From Adlercreutzia agrestimuris (GTDB lineage Bacteria > Actinomycetota > Coriobacteriia > Coriobacteriales > Eggerthellaceae), in the NCBI RefSeq assembly GCF_943193125.1, contig NZ_CALPCX010000004.1, positions 186,001 through 250,000 of the forward strand: a DNA stretch of 64,000 nt. Reading direction: 5' to 3'. This document shows, in pieces, positions 8,989-17,158 of this stretch. Below the pieces are notes generated by a model that saw nothing but the letters and a program-made list of their open reading frames with translations, searched no databases and had not been told where the DNA came from. The position numbers and the translations under genes are program-made. Numbering within the stretch: position 1 is the stretch's first letter; each line of letters opens with the position of its first letter.

Positions 8989-9042
8989 GCAGCTTGTATT
9001 CAGGTTGCTTTGATGAGCAGCTTGAGGACAGGCTGCTTGTTT
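8989..9042 (+). repeat. Two tandem near-identical hairpins upstream of secE
   Basis: GCAGCTTG-TATT-CAGGTTGC (8989-9008) and GCAGCTTG-AGGA-CAGGCTGC (9017-9036) form two 8-bp hairpins 28 bases apart, the second followed by TTGTTT. The arms are conserved while the loops differ. They sit directly after tRNA-Trp and may act as a weak terminator or processing site. Confidence 0.55.
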
Positions 9043-9079
9043 GATGTTCAGACGGAAACGATCCCGACAAAGGATTCAC

Positions 9080-9535
9080 ATGGCAAAGAAATCAAAAACT
9101 CAGCGTGCAAAGGCTTCAGCTGCTCGTGCTGCTCGCAAAGAGCAACAGCTTCGTGATGCTCAAATTGCGGCTGAGGCAAATGAGATCTCTGAGGCAGAGG
9201 TTGATACTCTCGAGGATGCTAAGAAGAAGCTCTTCAAGCGCTCTGAGAAAAAGGACGCTTCCGTAAGCAACGCCAAACAAGAAAAGGCTCAGGAGAAAAG
9301 CGTTGCTAAAAAGGCTGAGAAGAAGCCGGCAAAAAAGAGCCGCTTCCAGTTTTTAAAGGACGTTAAATTAGAGCTTAAGCGTGTTACGTGGCCAACGAAG
9401 CAAGATGTACTTCGTTGGAGCGTTGTGGTTGTAGTTGCGCTTCTGTTCTTTGGTGTATATGTTGCTCTTCTTGACAACGTTGTTATTACGCCGGTCCTGG
9501 TAGGTATTTCTGGATTAGCAGGACTGGGGGCATAG
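9080..9535 (+). CDS. secE: Preprotein translocase subunit SecE
   Basis: A 151-residue single-span subunit of the SecYEG channel. The C-terminal 60 residues hold the conserved part: FLKDVKLELKRVTWPTKQDV, then one membrane helix (WSVVVVVALLFFGVYVALL) and a periplasm-facing end. The first 90 residues are Lys/Ala/Glu-rich and charged, an N-terminal extension common in Gram-positive and actinobacterial SecE of longer type. ATG 9080 is chosen, with AAAGGA before it; the frame extends 13 codons further without a site. It forms an operon with nusG (3 bases apart) and rplKA. Confidence 0.95.
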   Translation: MAKKSKTQRAKASAARAARKEQQLRDAQIAAEANEISEAEVDTLEDAKKKLFKRSEKKDASVSNAKQEKAQEKSVAKKAEKKPAKKSRFQFLKDVKLELKRVTWPTKQDVLRWSVVVVVALLFFGVYVALLDNVVITPVLVGISGLAGLGA

Positions 9536-9538
9536 CAC

Positions 9539-10072
9539 ATGTCGAAGAAATGGTATGTACTTCATACTTACTCAGGGTATGAGAATAAAGTAAAAAAGAA
9601 CCTTGAGACCCGTGTAGAGACTATGGGTCTTGAGAACAATATATTCGGTATTGAAATCCCAACTGAGACGGTTACTGAAATCAAAGATGGTGGTCGTCGT
9701 GTTGAGAGCGAAAAGAAAGTTTTGCCGGGTTATGTACTTGTCCGGATGGAACTTGATGACCGTAGCTGGGCTGCAGTTCGCAATACGCCAGGTGTGACTG
9801 GCTTTGTTGGTGCTGACGGCAAGCCTGCTCCGTTGACTCGTGATGAATACAACAAAATTATGAAACGTACTTCTCACGAGGCACCGAAAAAGACCTCAAC
9901 TACTTTAGAGGTTGGTCAGTCGGTAAAGGTTATTTCAGGACCGCTTGCTGAGTTTGACGGTGTGGTCTCTGAGGTATCGCCTGAGGCGGGTAAAGTTAAG
10001 GTTATGGTTTCCATCTTTGGTCGCGAGACTCCGGTTGAGCTTTCCTTTGACCAAGTGTCAAAGATTTCTTAA
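9539..10072 (+). CDS. nusG: Transcription termination/antitermination factor NusG
   Basis: A 177-residue NusG of standard length. The NGN domain opens with [21 protein letters not shown] and holds [10 protein letters not shown] and the [11 protein letters not shown] block. The C-terminal KOW domain contains [18 protein letters not shown] and ends FDQVSKIS. It binds RNA polymerase and couples it to Rho or ribosomes. It starts 3 bases after the secE stop and leads into rplK, the usual order. Confidence 0.98.
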   Translation: MSKKWYVLHTYSGYENKVKKNLETRVETMGLENNIFGIEIPTETVTEIKDGGRRVESEKKVLPGYVLVRMELDDRSWAAVRNTPGVTGFVGADGKPAPLTRDEYNKIMKRTSHEAPKKTSTTLEVGQSVKVISGPLAEFDGVVSEVSPEAGKVKVMVSIFGRETPVELSFDQVSKIS

Positions 10073-10080
10073 GGCGAATT

Positions 10081-10133
10081 AACGGCAAGCGTGCCCGCGT
10101 GGACCGGGGCTTCTCACGCATGAAACTGTCGTT
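10081..10133 (+). promoter_or_regulatory. Structured leader of rplK-rplA, candidate L1 autoregulatory site
   Basis: Nested pairing is visible: AACGGCA (10081) with TGTCGTT (10127), GCGTG (10089) with CACGC (10115), and an inner GCCC/GGGC. An unpaired ATGAAAC lies on the 3' side. L1 is known to bind a two-stem mRNA mimic of its rRNA site in rplKA leaders of many bacteria. The match here is by position and layout only. Confidence 0.4.
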
Positions 10134-10180
10134 ATTTCATATATTTGAGTTGATAACATCAGCTGAAAGGATTGTTCACA

Positions 10181-10681
10181 ATGGCTGAAAAGAAAGCAAC
10201 AGGCTTTATTAAGCTCCAGATTCCTGCTGGCGCAGCAAATCCGGCTCCTCCTGTAGGTCCGGCACTTGGTGCACAAGGTGTTAACATCATGCAGTTCTGC
10301 CAGGCATTCAATGCTCAGACGCAGGATCAATCTGGCACCATTATCCCGGTTGAGATTACTGTTTATGAAGACAAGTCATTCACCTTTGTTTGCAAAACTC
10401 CTCCTGCAGCAGTTTTGATCAAAGAAAAGCTTGGCATTAAAAGTGGTTCTGGTATTCCGCAAATTCAAGTTGCTGGTCGCTTGACTGAGGATCAACTTCG
10501 CGAAATTGCAGAGATTAAGATGCCTGACCTGAATGCTAACACCATTGAGGCTGCAATGGAGATCATTGCTGGTACTGCTCGTTCTATGGGTGTTCGTATT
10601 GAGGGTCGTGAAATGAAGAAGAAGTACGTACCTTCTAAGAAGGTTGCGGCTATGCTTCAGGGTAAGACGATCGACGAATAA
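10181..10681 (+). CDS. rplK: 50S ribosomal protein L11 with C-terminal extension
   Basis: L11 of the GTPase-associated centre, 166 residues. The N-domain has [31 protein letters not shown] and the rRNA-binding C-domain has [18 protein letters not shown]... and [10 protein letters not shown]. Family members usually stop about there (141-145 residues). Here some 22-24 extra residues follow (from REMKKKYVP to GKTIDE), rich in lysine. The ribosome site GAAAGGA precedes ATG 10181. It is in one operon with nusG upstream and rplA downstream. The extension is seen directly; its role is unknown. Confidence 0.97.
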   Translation: MAEKKATGFIKLQIPAGAANPAPPVGPALGAQGVNIMQFCQAFNAQTQDQSGTIIPVEITVYEDKSFTFVCKTPPAAVLIKEKLGIKSGSGIPQIQVAGRLTEDQLREIAEIKMPDLNANTIEAAMEIIAGTARSMGVRIEGREMKKKYVPSKKVAAMLQGKTIDE

Positions 10682-10700
10682 CATAGTTCATTGTCTTATA

Positions 10701-10722
10701 TCGGGCGCCTTAGTGCGCCCGA
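10701..10722 (+). promoter_or_regulatory. Hairpin between rplK and rplA
   Basis: An 8-bp perfect stem TCGGGCGC / GCGCCCGA (10701-10708 with 10715-10722) is followed by GCTTTG. A second small palindrome, GGGCATATATGCCC, is at 10768-10781, just before the rplA ribosome site. They may act as a partial attenuator or processing site; no U-run supports full termination. Confidence 0.45.
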
Positions 10723-10806
10723 GCTTTGTCTAAGGAATTACCCAAAAGGGTGTTCATACAGGTGGAAGGGCATATATGCCCGCTACATACCACGAAAGGA
10801 AAGAAT

Positions 10807-11517
10807 ATGAAAAAGCTTGCTAAGAAGTATGCAGCTGCAAAAGAATTGATCGGCAATGCTACCTATGTGCCGATTGACGCTTTTAAGCTCATCAAAGAAG
10901 TTTCTACTGCAAACTTCGACGAGACCATCACTGCAGATTTCCGTCTGGGCATTGACACCCGTCAAGCTGACCAGCAATTGCGTGGCACCGTAAGCTTGCC
11001 GAACGGTTCTGGTAAGACGGTACGCGTTGCTGTATTTGCTGAGGGTGAAGCAGCTCGTGCAGCACAAGAAGCTGGCGCTGACATTGTTGGCACCGAAGAG
11101 CTCATGGATCAGATTCAGCGTGGCGAATTTAATTTCGATGCAGCTGTTGCTACTCCTGATCAAATGGGCAAAGTTGGTCGTTTGGGCAAAATTTTGGGCC
11201 CGCGTGGCTTGATGCCAAACCCGAAGCTCGGTACGGTAACGACCGACGTTGCTAAGGCAATCAATGAGCTTAAGGGTGGTCGTGTTGAGTATCGTGCAGA
11301 TCGCTACGGTATTGCTCACGTTATCATTGGTAAAGCTTCCTTTACTCCTGAGCAGCTCGCTGAAAACTATGGTGCAGTTTATGACGAGATCCTGCGTATG
11401 AAGCCTGCTGCTGCTAAGGGTAAATATGTGAAGTCAGTTACCGTTTCTGGCACCATGACCCCTGGTATCACGGTTGATTCTTCAGTAACGCGCAACTACA
11501 CCGCTGCTGCTGAATAA
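10807..11517 (+). CDS. rplA: 50S ribosomal protein L1
   Basis: L1 of 236 residues, the mobile stalk protein at the ribosomal E site and a known translational repressor of its own operon. Visible motifs are [42 protein letters not shown] (the L1 signature) and ITVDSS near the end. ATG 10807 is chosen, with GAAAGGAAAG before it, rather than the frame opening at 10726. It is the last gene of the secE-nusG-rplK-rplA unit: a strong terminator follows and rplJ is not next. Confidence 0.98.
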   Translation: MKKLAKKYAAAKELIGNATYVPIDAFKLIKEVSTANFDETITADFRLGIDTRQADQQLRGTVSLPNGSGKTVRVAVFAEGEAARAAQEAGADIVGTEELMDQIQRGEFNFDAAVATPDQMGKVGRLGKILGPRGLMPNPKLGTVTTDVAKAINELKGGRVEYRADRYGIAHVIIGKASFTPEQLAENYGAVYDEILRMKPAAAKGKYVKSVTVSGTMTPGITVDSSVTRNYTAAAE

Positions 11518-11540
11518 CGTGCACTTAAGACTTGCTCTTT

Positions 11541-11570
11541 AAAAGAGGAACCCATCTGGGTTCCTCTTTT
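11541..11570 (+). terminator. Strong terminator after rplA
   Basis: A 13-bp perfect stem AAAAGAGGAACCC / GGGTTCCTCTTTT (11541-11553 with 11558-11570) with a 4-base loop and built-in T-run. The left A-run would let it work on both strands. Confidence 0.92.
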
Positions 11571-11664
11571 CGTATTAACCTATCAAAAGCCACGCAAAGG
11601 CTTCTCAGTCATTTGCTTTGTGGGAATGATAGACATTGAGCGTACATGAAGTGAGGTAAGCGCT

Positions 11665-12414
11665 ATGGTCGTCTTAAAAACTTCAGCAGAAATTGATGCC
11701 ATGAAAGAGGCGGGTCGTCTTTCGGCGAAAGCACTTCGCATTGTTGGAGAGGCAATTCGTCCCGGAATTTCAACGTTAGAACTTGATGCGTTAGCTGAAG
11801 AAGTTATACGTGCTGAAGGTGGCATTCCTGCCTTTAAGGGCTACGGTGGTTTTCCGGGAACCATATGTGCATCTGTTAATGAAGAAGTGGTGCATGGTAT
11901 TCCCTCGGCGAAAAAGATCTTGCGCGCTGGAGACATCATTTCAATTGACACCGGTGCCATCGTTGAGGGGTGGGTAGGTGATAATGCACATACATTTCCA
12001 GTGGGTAAAATAACGCCGGAGAACAAGCACCTTTTAGCAGTAACAGAGCAAAGCATGTGGGCGGGTATAGATGCCGCTCGACCGGGGAATCATCTGGGAG
12101 ATATTGGTTTCGCCATACAAAGCATTGCTGAGAGGGCAGGATATAGTGTTGTGCGAGAATATACTGGGCACGGTATAGGTCGTGAGATGCATGAAGATCC
12201 TTCGGTATTTAACTTTGGGCGCAAGCATACTGGACTTGAGTTGTGTGTGGGGATGGTGCTTGCTATAGAACCTATGATCAACAGGGGAAAGCGAAAAGTG
12301 CGCACCATGTCTGATGGGTGGCTTGTGTGTACGCGTGACGGCAAACCATCAGCGCACTTTGAGAAAACTGTTGCAATTACCGCTGACGGACCTGTGGTCT
12401 TAACGCAAGAGTAA
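11665..12414 (+). CDS. map: Methionine aminopeptidase type I
   Basis: Removes the initiator methionine from new proteins. It has 249 residues, the usual bacterial length. The five metal ligands are in place: D95 and D106 (SIDTGAIVEGWVGDNAH), H169 (GHGIG), E202 (AIEPM) and E233 (HFEKT), with the substrate-side H78 in VVHGIP. There is no N-terminal zinc-finger extension. The ribosome site GTGAGG lies 9 bases before ATG 11665. It stands alone after the ribosomal operon terminator and faces the broken luxR fragment. Confidence 0.97.
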   Translation: MVVLKTSAEIDAMKEAGRLSAKALRIVGEAIRPGISTLELDALAEEVIRAEGGIPAFKGYGGFPGTICASVNEEVVHGIPSAKKILRAGDIISIDTGAIVEGWVGDNAHTFPVGKITPENKHLLAVTEQSMWAGIDAARPGNHLGDIGFAIQSIAERAGYSVVREYTGHGIGREMHEDPSVFNFGRKHTGLELCVGMVLAIEPMINRGKRKVRTMSDGWLVCTRDGKPSAHFEKTVAITADGPVVLTQE

Positions 12415-12419
12415 TTCAT

Positions 12420-12767
12420 TTAGCATAATCTGTCTCCATGCTCTTGCGAGGAGGCATTTGAGCCTTGTTCTACAAGGTTAATGAGCTCTTGGTGTGAATG
12501 TACTCCTAGTTTCGCATAAATATGGCTTACATGCGTTTTGACGGTGTTATACGACACCATGAGCTCTTTTTCTATATAGCGAATATTTCGTCCACGAGCT
12601 AGAAGCTCGAAAATCTCTTGCTCACGATCTGTGAGATCGTATGTTATGCCAAGTACACCACAGCGCTGCTCAATTGACTGCGCTTGACCGTGGTCATCAA
12701 GCAAAACAATTGAAGGTGGCGCGGTAATTCCGCGCACTGTGGCACTCTTGCAGCTTTGCAGCCGCAA
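12420..12767 (-). pseudogene. LuxR-type regulator, C-terminal DNA-binding remnant
   Basis: Only the last part of a LuxR-family regulator remains. The helix-turn-helix LTDREQEIFELLARGRNIRY...VSYNTVKTHVSHIYAKLGVHSHQELINLVE is intact and very similar to the C-terminal domain of the membrane LuxR regulators common in Eggerthellaceae. The frame opens about 45 residues before it with no sensor or membrane part and no clear ribosome site. The lost 5' end abuts the likewise truncated flavoprotein at 12771, so a single deletion between divergent genes is likely. A free-standing DNA-binding protein cannot be excluded. Confidence 0.7.
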
Positions 12768-12770
12768 ACA

Positions 12771-13607
12771 ATGAATAAGTATTCTCTCTCAATTGCCATC
12801 GATGGCACGACAGGTGATGGAATTAAAGCTTGTCTGTGGGCGGGCGCACAGATGGACGAGATGCACACGGCAATGGTATTTGATCGTGTTGCGGTAAAGC
12901 CCGATGAGTTCGGTGGATCTGAGACGGTTGGTTCGCTGTTCTGGATGGGTTCAAACCCTTGGCTTAAGGTTAATCTCAATGGTGAGCGCTTTATCAATGA
13001 GTCGGCACCCTATGATTATGTACTCAATGCCGCGCTGACCCAACCGCACCATACGATTGTAGATATTTGGGATGCAGATTATGCCAGCTATATGGAGCAA
13101 TTTGATATTCATGGTTGCGCTCGCGTGTATCCTTTTGAGAATGGTGCACCTACCAATATGACGCTTGAGACAGTTATGGGAATTAACGAAGGTTTGCTTG
13201 CGGAAGGATACATTGTGCAAGCTGATACCATCGAAGAGCTTGCTCAGGGACTAGGTATACCAGCAGAGAATCTCAAGAAGACGGTTGAGCGTCAAAATGA
13301 GAACTTTGATAACCAGGTTGACCCTGATTTCGGTAAAGAAGACTTCCGTCTCTCGGCAATTCGCACACCACCATTTTATGGAGTTCGTACTTCGGGATAT
13401 ATGCTTTGCACGCTTGACGGCATCACCATCAACGAGGACTTCCAAGCAGTTAATGCAGATGGCGAAGCAATTGATGGTTTGTATGTTGCCGGTGTTGATT
13501 CGGGTTCATATTACGCAGGAACTTACCCGAATATGTCAACTGGAAACTGCTGCGGGCGCTCTGTTACCTTTGCTCGCATGATTGGCAAGGCGCTTGCCCA
13601 GAAATAA
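12771..13607 (+). pseudogene. Fumarate-reductase-like FAD flavoprotein, C-terminal remnant
   Basis: About 278 residues match the second half of FAD-dependent fumarate reductase / 3-ketosteroid-dehydrogenase-type flavoproteins. Visible blocks are TTGDGIKACLWAGAQMDE, GERFINESAPYDY (the substrate-domain arginine region) and the C-terminal FAD-contacting IDGLYVAGVDSGSYYAGTYPNMSTGNCCGRSV. The N-terminal dinucleotide-binding GxGxxG domain, signal and any haem domain are missing, and no ribosome site precedes the first ATG. Full relatives have about 500-600 residues. Without the FAD fold it should be inactive. The neighbouring luxR remnant is cut at the same junction. Confidence 0.75.
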
Positions 13608-13633
13608 AACGTAACGTGATTTCAACCCCTCCA

Positions 13634-13671
13634 ACGTGCGTGTGTGAAGCGAGTGCTTTACACACGCACGT
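13634..13671. terminator. Long perfect hairpin between convergent genes
   Basis: A stem of 17 pairs (13634-13650 with 13655-13671, one G-T) closes a GAGT loop; the arm core is ACGTGCGTGTGTG. It lies between the flavoprotein remnant (+) and the ATP-grasp gene (-). No U-run follows on either strand, so it is either a hairpin-only bidirectional terminator or a transcript end protector. Confidence 0.6.
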
Positions 13672-13690
13672 GTGTTGCGGGCAGATGGAG

Positions 13691-14986
13691 CTACTTGAGT
13701 TGCTTGCCATCAGTATCCCAGTAGAAACGTTTAAATTTACGAATTTGGTTGAAGAGCATGATTTTTGCCCAGAGATTGTGTTTCAGTGAATCTGCGCTGT
13801 AATGAAGCGGATAAGGTTCGGGCGTATTTTTGAGCTGAGTGAGCACCTCTTTGAGAAGTGCATTATCCTTAATAGATCGTTTTAATACATAGGCAGGTAC
13901 ACAAGAATACACTTGGGGCTCATAGGCCTCTTTATCTTCATAGGGTTCACCCGTTATAAACTCTTTGACCAGTAATTCTGCGAAGTTTTGACCACCGATA
14001 GACATATAGTAGGTATTGCGACCACAGCGCGTGTTAACTTCAAAGAAGCGATATGAGCCATCACGACAATCGTATTTGATATCAAAATTAGCAAACCCGC
14101 GATAGCCAATATGTTTCAAGAACTTGGTTGCATCTGCAATGATTTGCGAGTTCTTTTTCAGCATGATTGTTACAGGGTTTCCAAGCGCGGTAGGGTCGTG
14201 ATCTTGAAGACAAACCACGCCGCCTGATACGACATGCATATTGCCTTGCGCATCGGAGAAAGTGGTCAGTGTGCAAATAGCATCGTCTTCACCAGGAATA
14301 AAGTCTTGGATAACCAATAAGTTGTTGTAGTCAGAGCGTTTGATGGAATGCCAAACTTCTTGAAGTTCTTCGGGCGTGTCAATTTCATAGATCTTTCGCC
14401 AGCCATCAATGTGTGCCATCTGGAATTGAGCCGAGTTTGAGGGCTTAGCAATAAGCGGATAGGTGAATTCTTCAACCGCAAGATCATCAGGACCGGTTGA
14501 GTCGCAGGCAAAATACCAAGTTTTAGGATAGGGAATGCCTAATTCTTCGCACAATTCGTAAAACCGGCGCTTTTGTGTAATCTCATCAAGGAGATCAAAG
14601 TCAATATAGGGAACCACATAGCCTGCTTTTTCAAGTTTATCTTTGCCGGCGGAGAGCATGCGTGCATGACGATCATCGCAGCCAAGTACTAACAACTGTT
14701 TACGCGGATTTTGGGCGTGTATCTCTTGAGCAAGTGTTATGAGTGACTCAATGAGTGTATCGGGTTCTCCTGCGCCGGGTGTAATGCGATAATCGGTGAA
14801 TTTTGAGCTGGAAAGCATCTTGATGTCTTGGGTTGCGAGCACAATGCATGAGGTTATGCCGTATGCGCGATTAAGCTCTCGAACATAGCTATAAGCTAAA
14901 ATGTCGCCACCGACAATTACTGGTTGTAAAAGAGAAGAAACTTCTTCGCGTTTGAGAAGATGCGCGTTGCTGGAATGCTTTGACAT
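13691..14986 (-). CDS. ATP-grasp ligase, D-aspartate-ligase-like
   Basis: A cytoplasmic ATP-grasp enzyme of 431 residues. The opening PVIVGGDILAYSYVRELNRAYGI and the block YPLIAKPSNSAQFQMAHIDGWRKIY resemble the Aslfm/AslA family, which adds D-aspartate to the lysine side chain of peptidoglycan precursors. The later VIQDFIPGEDDAICTLTTF and the metal-site FFEVNTRCGRNTYY are ATP-grasp motifs. ATG 14986 is preferred; the frame could extend 21 codons to a TTG, and both have weak ribosome sites. It is divergent from an AsnB-type amidotransferase, a combination that fits D-Asp addition followed by amidation. Other carboxylate-amine ligase functions are possible; the substrate is inferred. Confidence 0.7.
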   Translation of the reverse strand: MSKHSSNAHLLKREEVSSLLQPVIVGGDILAYSYVRELNRAYGITSCIVLATQDIKMLSSSKFTDYRITPGAGEPDTLIESLITLAQEIHAQNPRKQLLVLGCDDRHARMLSAGKDKLEKAGYVVPYIDFDLLDEITQKRRFYELCEELGIPYPKTWYFACDSTGPDDLAVEEFTYPLIAKPSNSAQFQMAHIDGWRKIYEIDTPEELQEVWHSIKRSDYNNLLVIQDFIPGEDDAICTLTTFSDAQGNMHVVSGGVVCLQDHDPTALGNPVTIMLKKNSQIIADATKFLKHIGYRGFANFDIKYDCRDGSYRFFEVNTRCGRNTYYMSIGGQNFAELLVKEFITGEPYEDKEAYEPQVYSCVPAYVLKRSIKDNALLKEVLTQLKNTPEPYPLHYSADSLKHNLWAKIMLFNQIRKFKRFYWDTDGKQLK

Positions 14987-15190
14987 AGGTTTTAAGCTGC
15001 TTTCTCGTTGTCCTAATGTAGTATCAGGTCTGTTTGTGTTTCGGTGCAATCTTAAACTATTACACCCTGGTCGTTTCGTGAAATGATAGGGTATATCGGC
15101 ATTGTGTCGTATTATAGTGAGTTAGCTTTATGAATGCTTTGAGAAGTTGCGTGCCAAGGTGCGCATATGGGATAAAGGAGTAATTAGTCC

Positions 15191-17155
15191 ATGTGTGGTT
15201 TTGTGGGGTTCACTACCGTTGATTACGATCGCGCTGTGAATGCTGAAATTGTAAAAGATATGGCAGATCGCATTGCCCATCGCGGACCTGACGACGAAGG
15301 CTTTTTCTTAGACGAACAAGATAAAATTGCCATGGGCTTTCGTCGCCTTTCTATTATTGACCTAGAAAAGAGCCATCAGCCCATGCAAAATGCAGATGGC
15401 TCGGTCACCGTTACCTTTAATGGTGAGATTTACAATTTCCAAGAATTGCGCGCTGAGCTGCAAGAATTGGGATATGAGTTCTTGACCGATGGTGATACTG
15501 AGACCATCGTACATGGATACGAGGCGTGGGGTACGAAAGTATTTGAGCGCTTGCGTGGTATGTTTGCTATTGCTATTTGGGATGCGCCATCTGAGCGTCT
15601 TGTGCTTGCGCGAGATTTGTTCGGCATTAAACCGTTGTATTATCAGCATGACGGAAATCGTATTATGTATGCTTCGGAAATCAAGGCGTTTTTGGCGCAT
15701 CCGAAGTTTCACAAAGAGCTCAACCGAGACATGCTGCCGCAGTATTTGTGTTTTGAATATATGAACGACTCGCAGACCATGTTTAAAGATGTCCACAAGC
15801 TTATGCCAGGTCACTTCCTCGTTTTTGAGCAGGGAAAAGTTGACATTACGTGCTTTTATCACATCACCTATAAGATTGACGAGACGAAGTCTTTAGATGA
15901 GTGGGCAGATATCATTAATGAGGCGTTCGACGAGTCAGTGGCAGCACATGAAATTGCCGATGTTGAAATTGGAAGCTTTTTATCAGGCGGTATTGACTCT
16001 TCGCTTGCAGCCTATTGTATGGGACAGCATGCCGATGAGATTAAGACATTCTCGGTTGGCTATGATATTGGGTGCGAAGAAAAAATCGCCGAGATTAATG
16101 CGCTACCAGATTTTGACATTAAGCTCAACGAATTGGATGATTCGCGTGCTTTTGCCCAATGGGCGAACCTTCCCAATTATGAAACACGCGTCAGCGCTCA
16201 GGAATTTTTGGATATCGTTCCCACTGAGCAATATCACATGGATGAGCCACTGGGTGCACCAAGCGCCATCCCGCTCTATTTCGTAAGCAAGCTTGCTCGC
16301 GAACAAGTAAAGGTTGTACAGTCAGGCGAAGGTGCTGATGAGCTCTTTGGTGGTTATTGGATCTATCATGATCAGTTTGAGTTTGAAAAGTACTTCAAAG
16401 TGCCACGCCCTTTGCGTGCAGCTGCAGGTGCAATAGCTGAAAAGATGAAGCCATTCCATGGAAGACGCTTTTTAATGCGCGGGTCGGCTGGTCCGGAAAA
16501 GAGCTATCAGCGCGCTTCTATGAACTATATGTGGGATGAAGTGCCCAACGTCCTCAAAGATTATGAGGGTCCATGCAAACCATGGGAATGGTGTAAGCCC
16601 TATTTTGATGATGCTGCTAAACAAGACATTGATGTCATTACGCAAACGCAATATGTTGACATGGTGAGCTATATGCCTTCAGATATCTGTCTGAAGGCCG
16701 ACAAGATGTCAATGTCGCAATCGTTGGAGCTGCGCGTACCATTCTTGGATAAAAAAGTACTTGATGTGGCGCTTCAGTTGCCGACTGCATGCCGCGTGGA
16801 TGATGAGCATTCCAAATACGCATTGCGCGTGGCAGCCAGCAAATTAGGTTTCCAAAACCGTGTAGCTAATATGCCCAAGCAGCCTTTTATTACGCCATTG
16901 ACGGTCTGGCTGCAGACAGATTTGTATTACAACCGCATCAAAGAGGCTTTTACGAGTGAGGCTGCACAGGAGTTCTTTAATGTGGACTACTTGATGCAGA
17001 TGCTTGATGATCACAAATCAGCTGACTTCTCTACCGTAGAAGGTCGCGGTAAGCTCAAGATGATGCGCATTTGGAATATCTATTGTTTCTTATGCTGGTA
17101 TGAAGTGTTCTTTGGCGAATCAAGCAAAGCACTTGCTCCAAAAACTGCAGTGTAG
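15191..17155 (+). CDS. asnB: Glutamine-dependent asparagine synthetase family protein (AsnB/AsnH)
   Basis: 654 residues in two domains. The N-terminal class II glutaminase begins with the nucleophile Cys2 (MCGFVGF) and carries RIAHRGPDDEG and FNGEIYNFQEL. The C-terminal synthetase has the ATP PP-loop SGGIDSS at 265-271 and SGEGADELFGGY. It moves ammonia from glutamine to a carboxylate, classically aspartate to asparagine. The ribosome site AAAGGAG precedes ATG 15191. The gene is divergent from a D-aspartate-ligase-like gene and convergent with murJ. In Lactococcus an AsnB relative (AsnH) amidates the D-Asp cross-bridge, so a wall role is possible here. Free asparagine synthesis is the alternative. 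Confidence 0.9.
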   Translation: MCGFVGFTTVDYDRAVNAEIVKDMADRIAHRGPDDEGFFLDEQDKIAMGFRRLSIIDLEKSHQPMQNADGSVTVTFNGEIYNFQELRAELQELGYEFLTDGDTETIVHGYEAWGTKVFERLRGMFAIAIWDAPSERLVLARDLFGIKPLYYQHDGNRIMYASEIKAFLAHPKFHKELNRDMLPQYLCFEYMNDSQTMFKDVHKLMPGHFLVFEQGKVDITCFYHITYKIDETKSLDEWADIINEAFDESVAAHEIADVEIGSFLSGGIDSSLAAYCMGQHADEIKTFSVGYDIGCEEKIAEINALPDFDIKLNELDDSRAFAQWANLPNYETRVSAQEFLDIVPTEQYHMDEPLGAPSAIPLYFVSKLAREQVKVVQSGEGADELFGGYWIYHDQFEFEKYFKVPRPLRAAAGAIAEKMKPFHGRRFLMRGSAGPEKSYQRASMNYMWDEVPNVLKDYEGPCKPWEWCKPYFDDAAKQDIDVITQTQYVDMVSYMPSDICLKADKMSMSQSLELRVPFLDKKVLDVALQLPTACRVDDEHSKYALRVAASKLGFQNRVANMPKQPFITPLTVWLQTDLYYNRIKEAFTSEAAQEFFNVDYLMQMLDDHKSADFSTVEGRGKLKMMRIWNIYCFLCWYEVFFGESSKALAPKTAV

Positions 17156-17158
17156 GTA

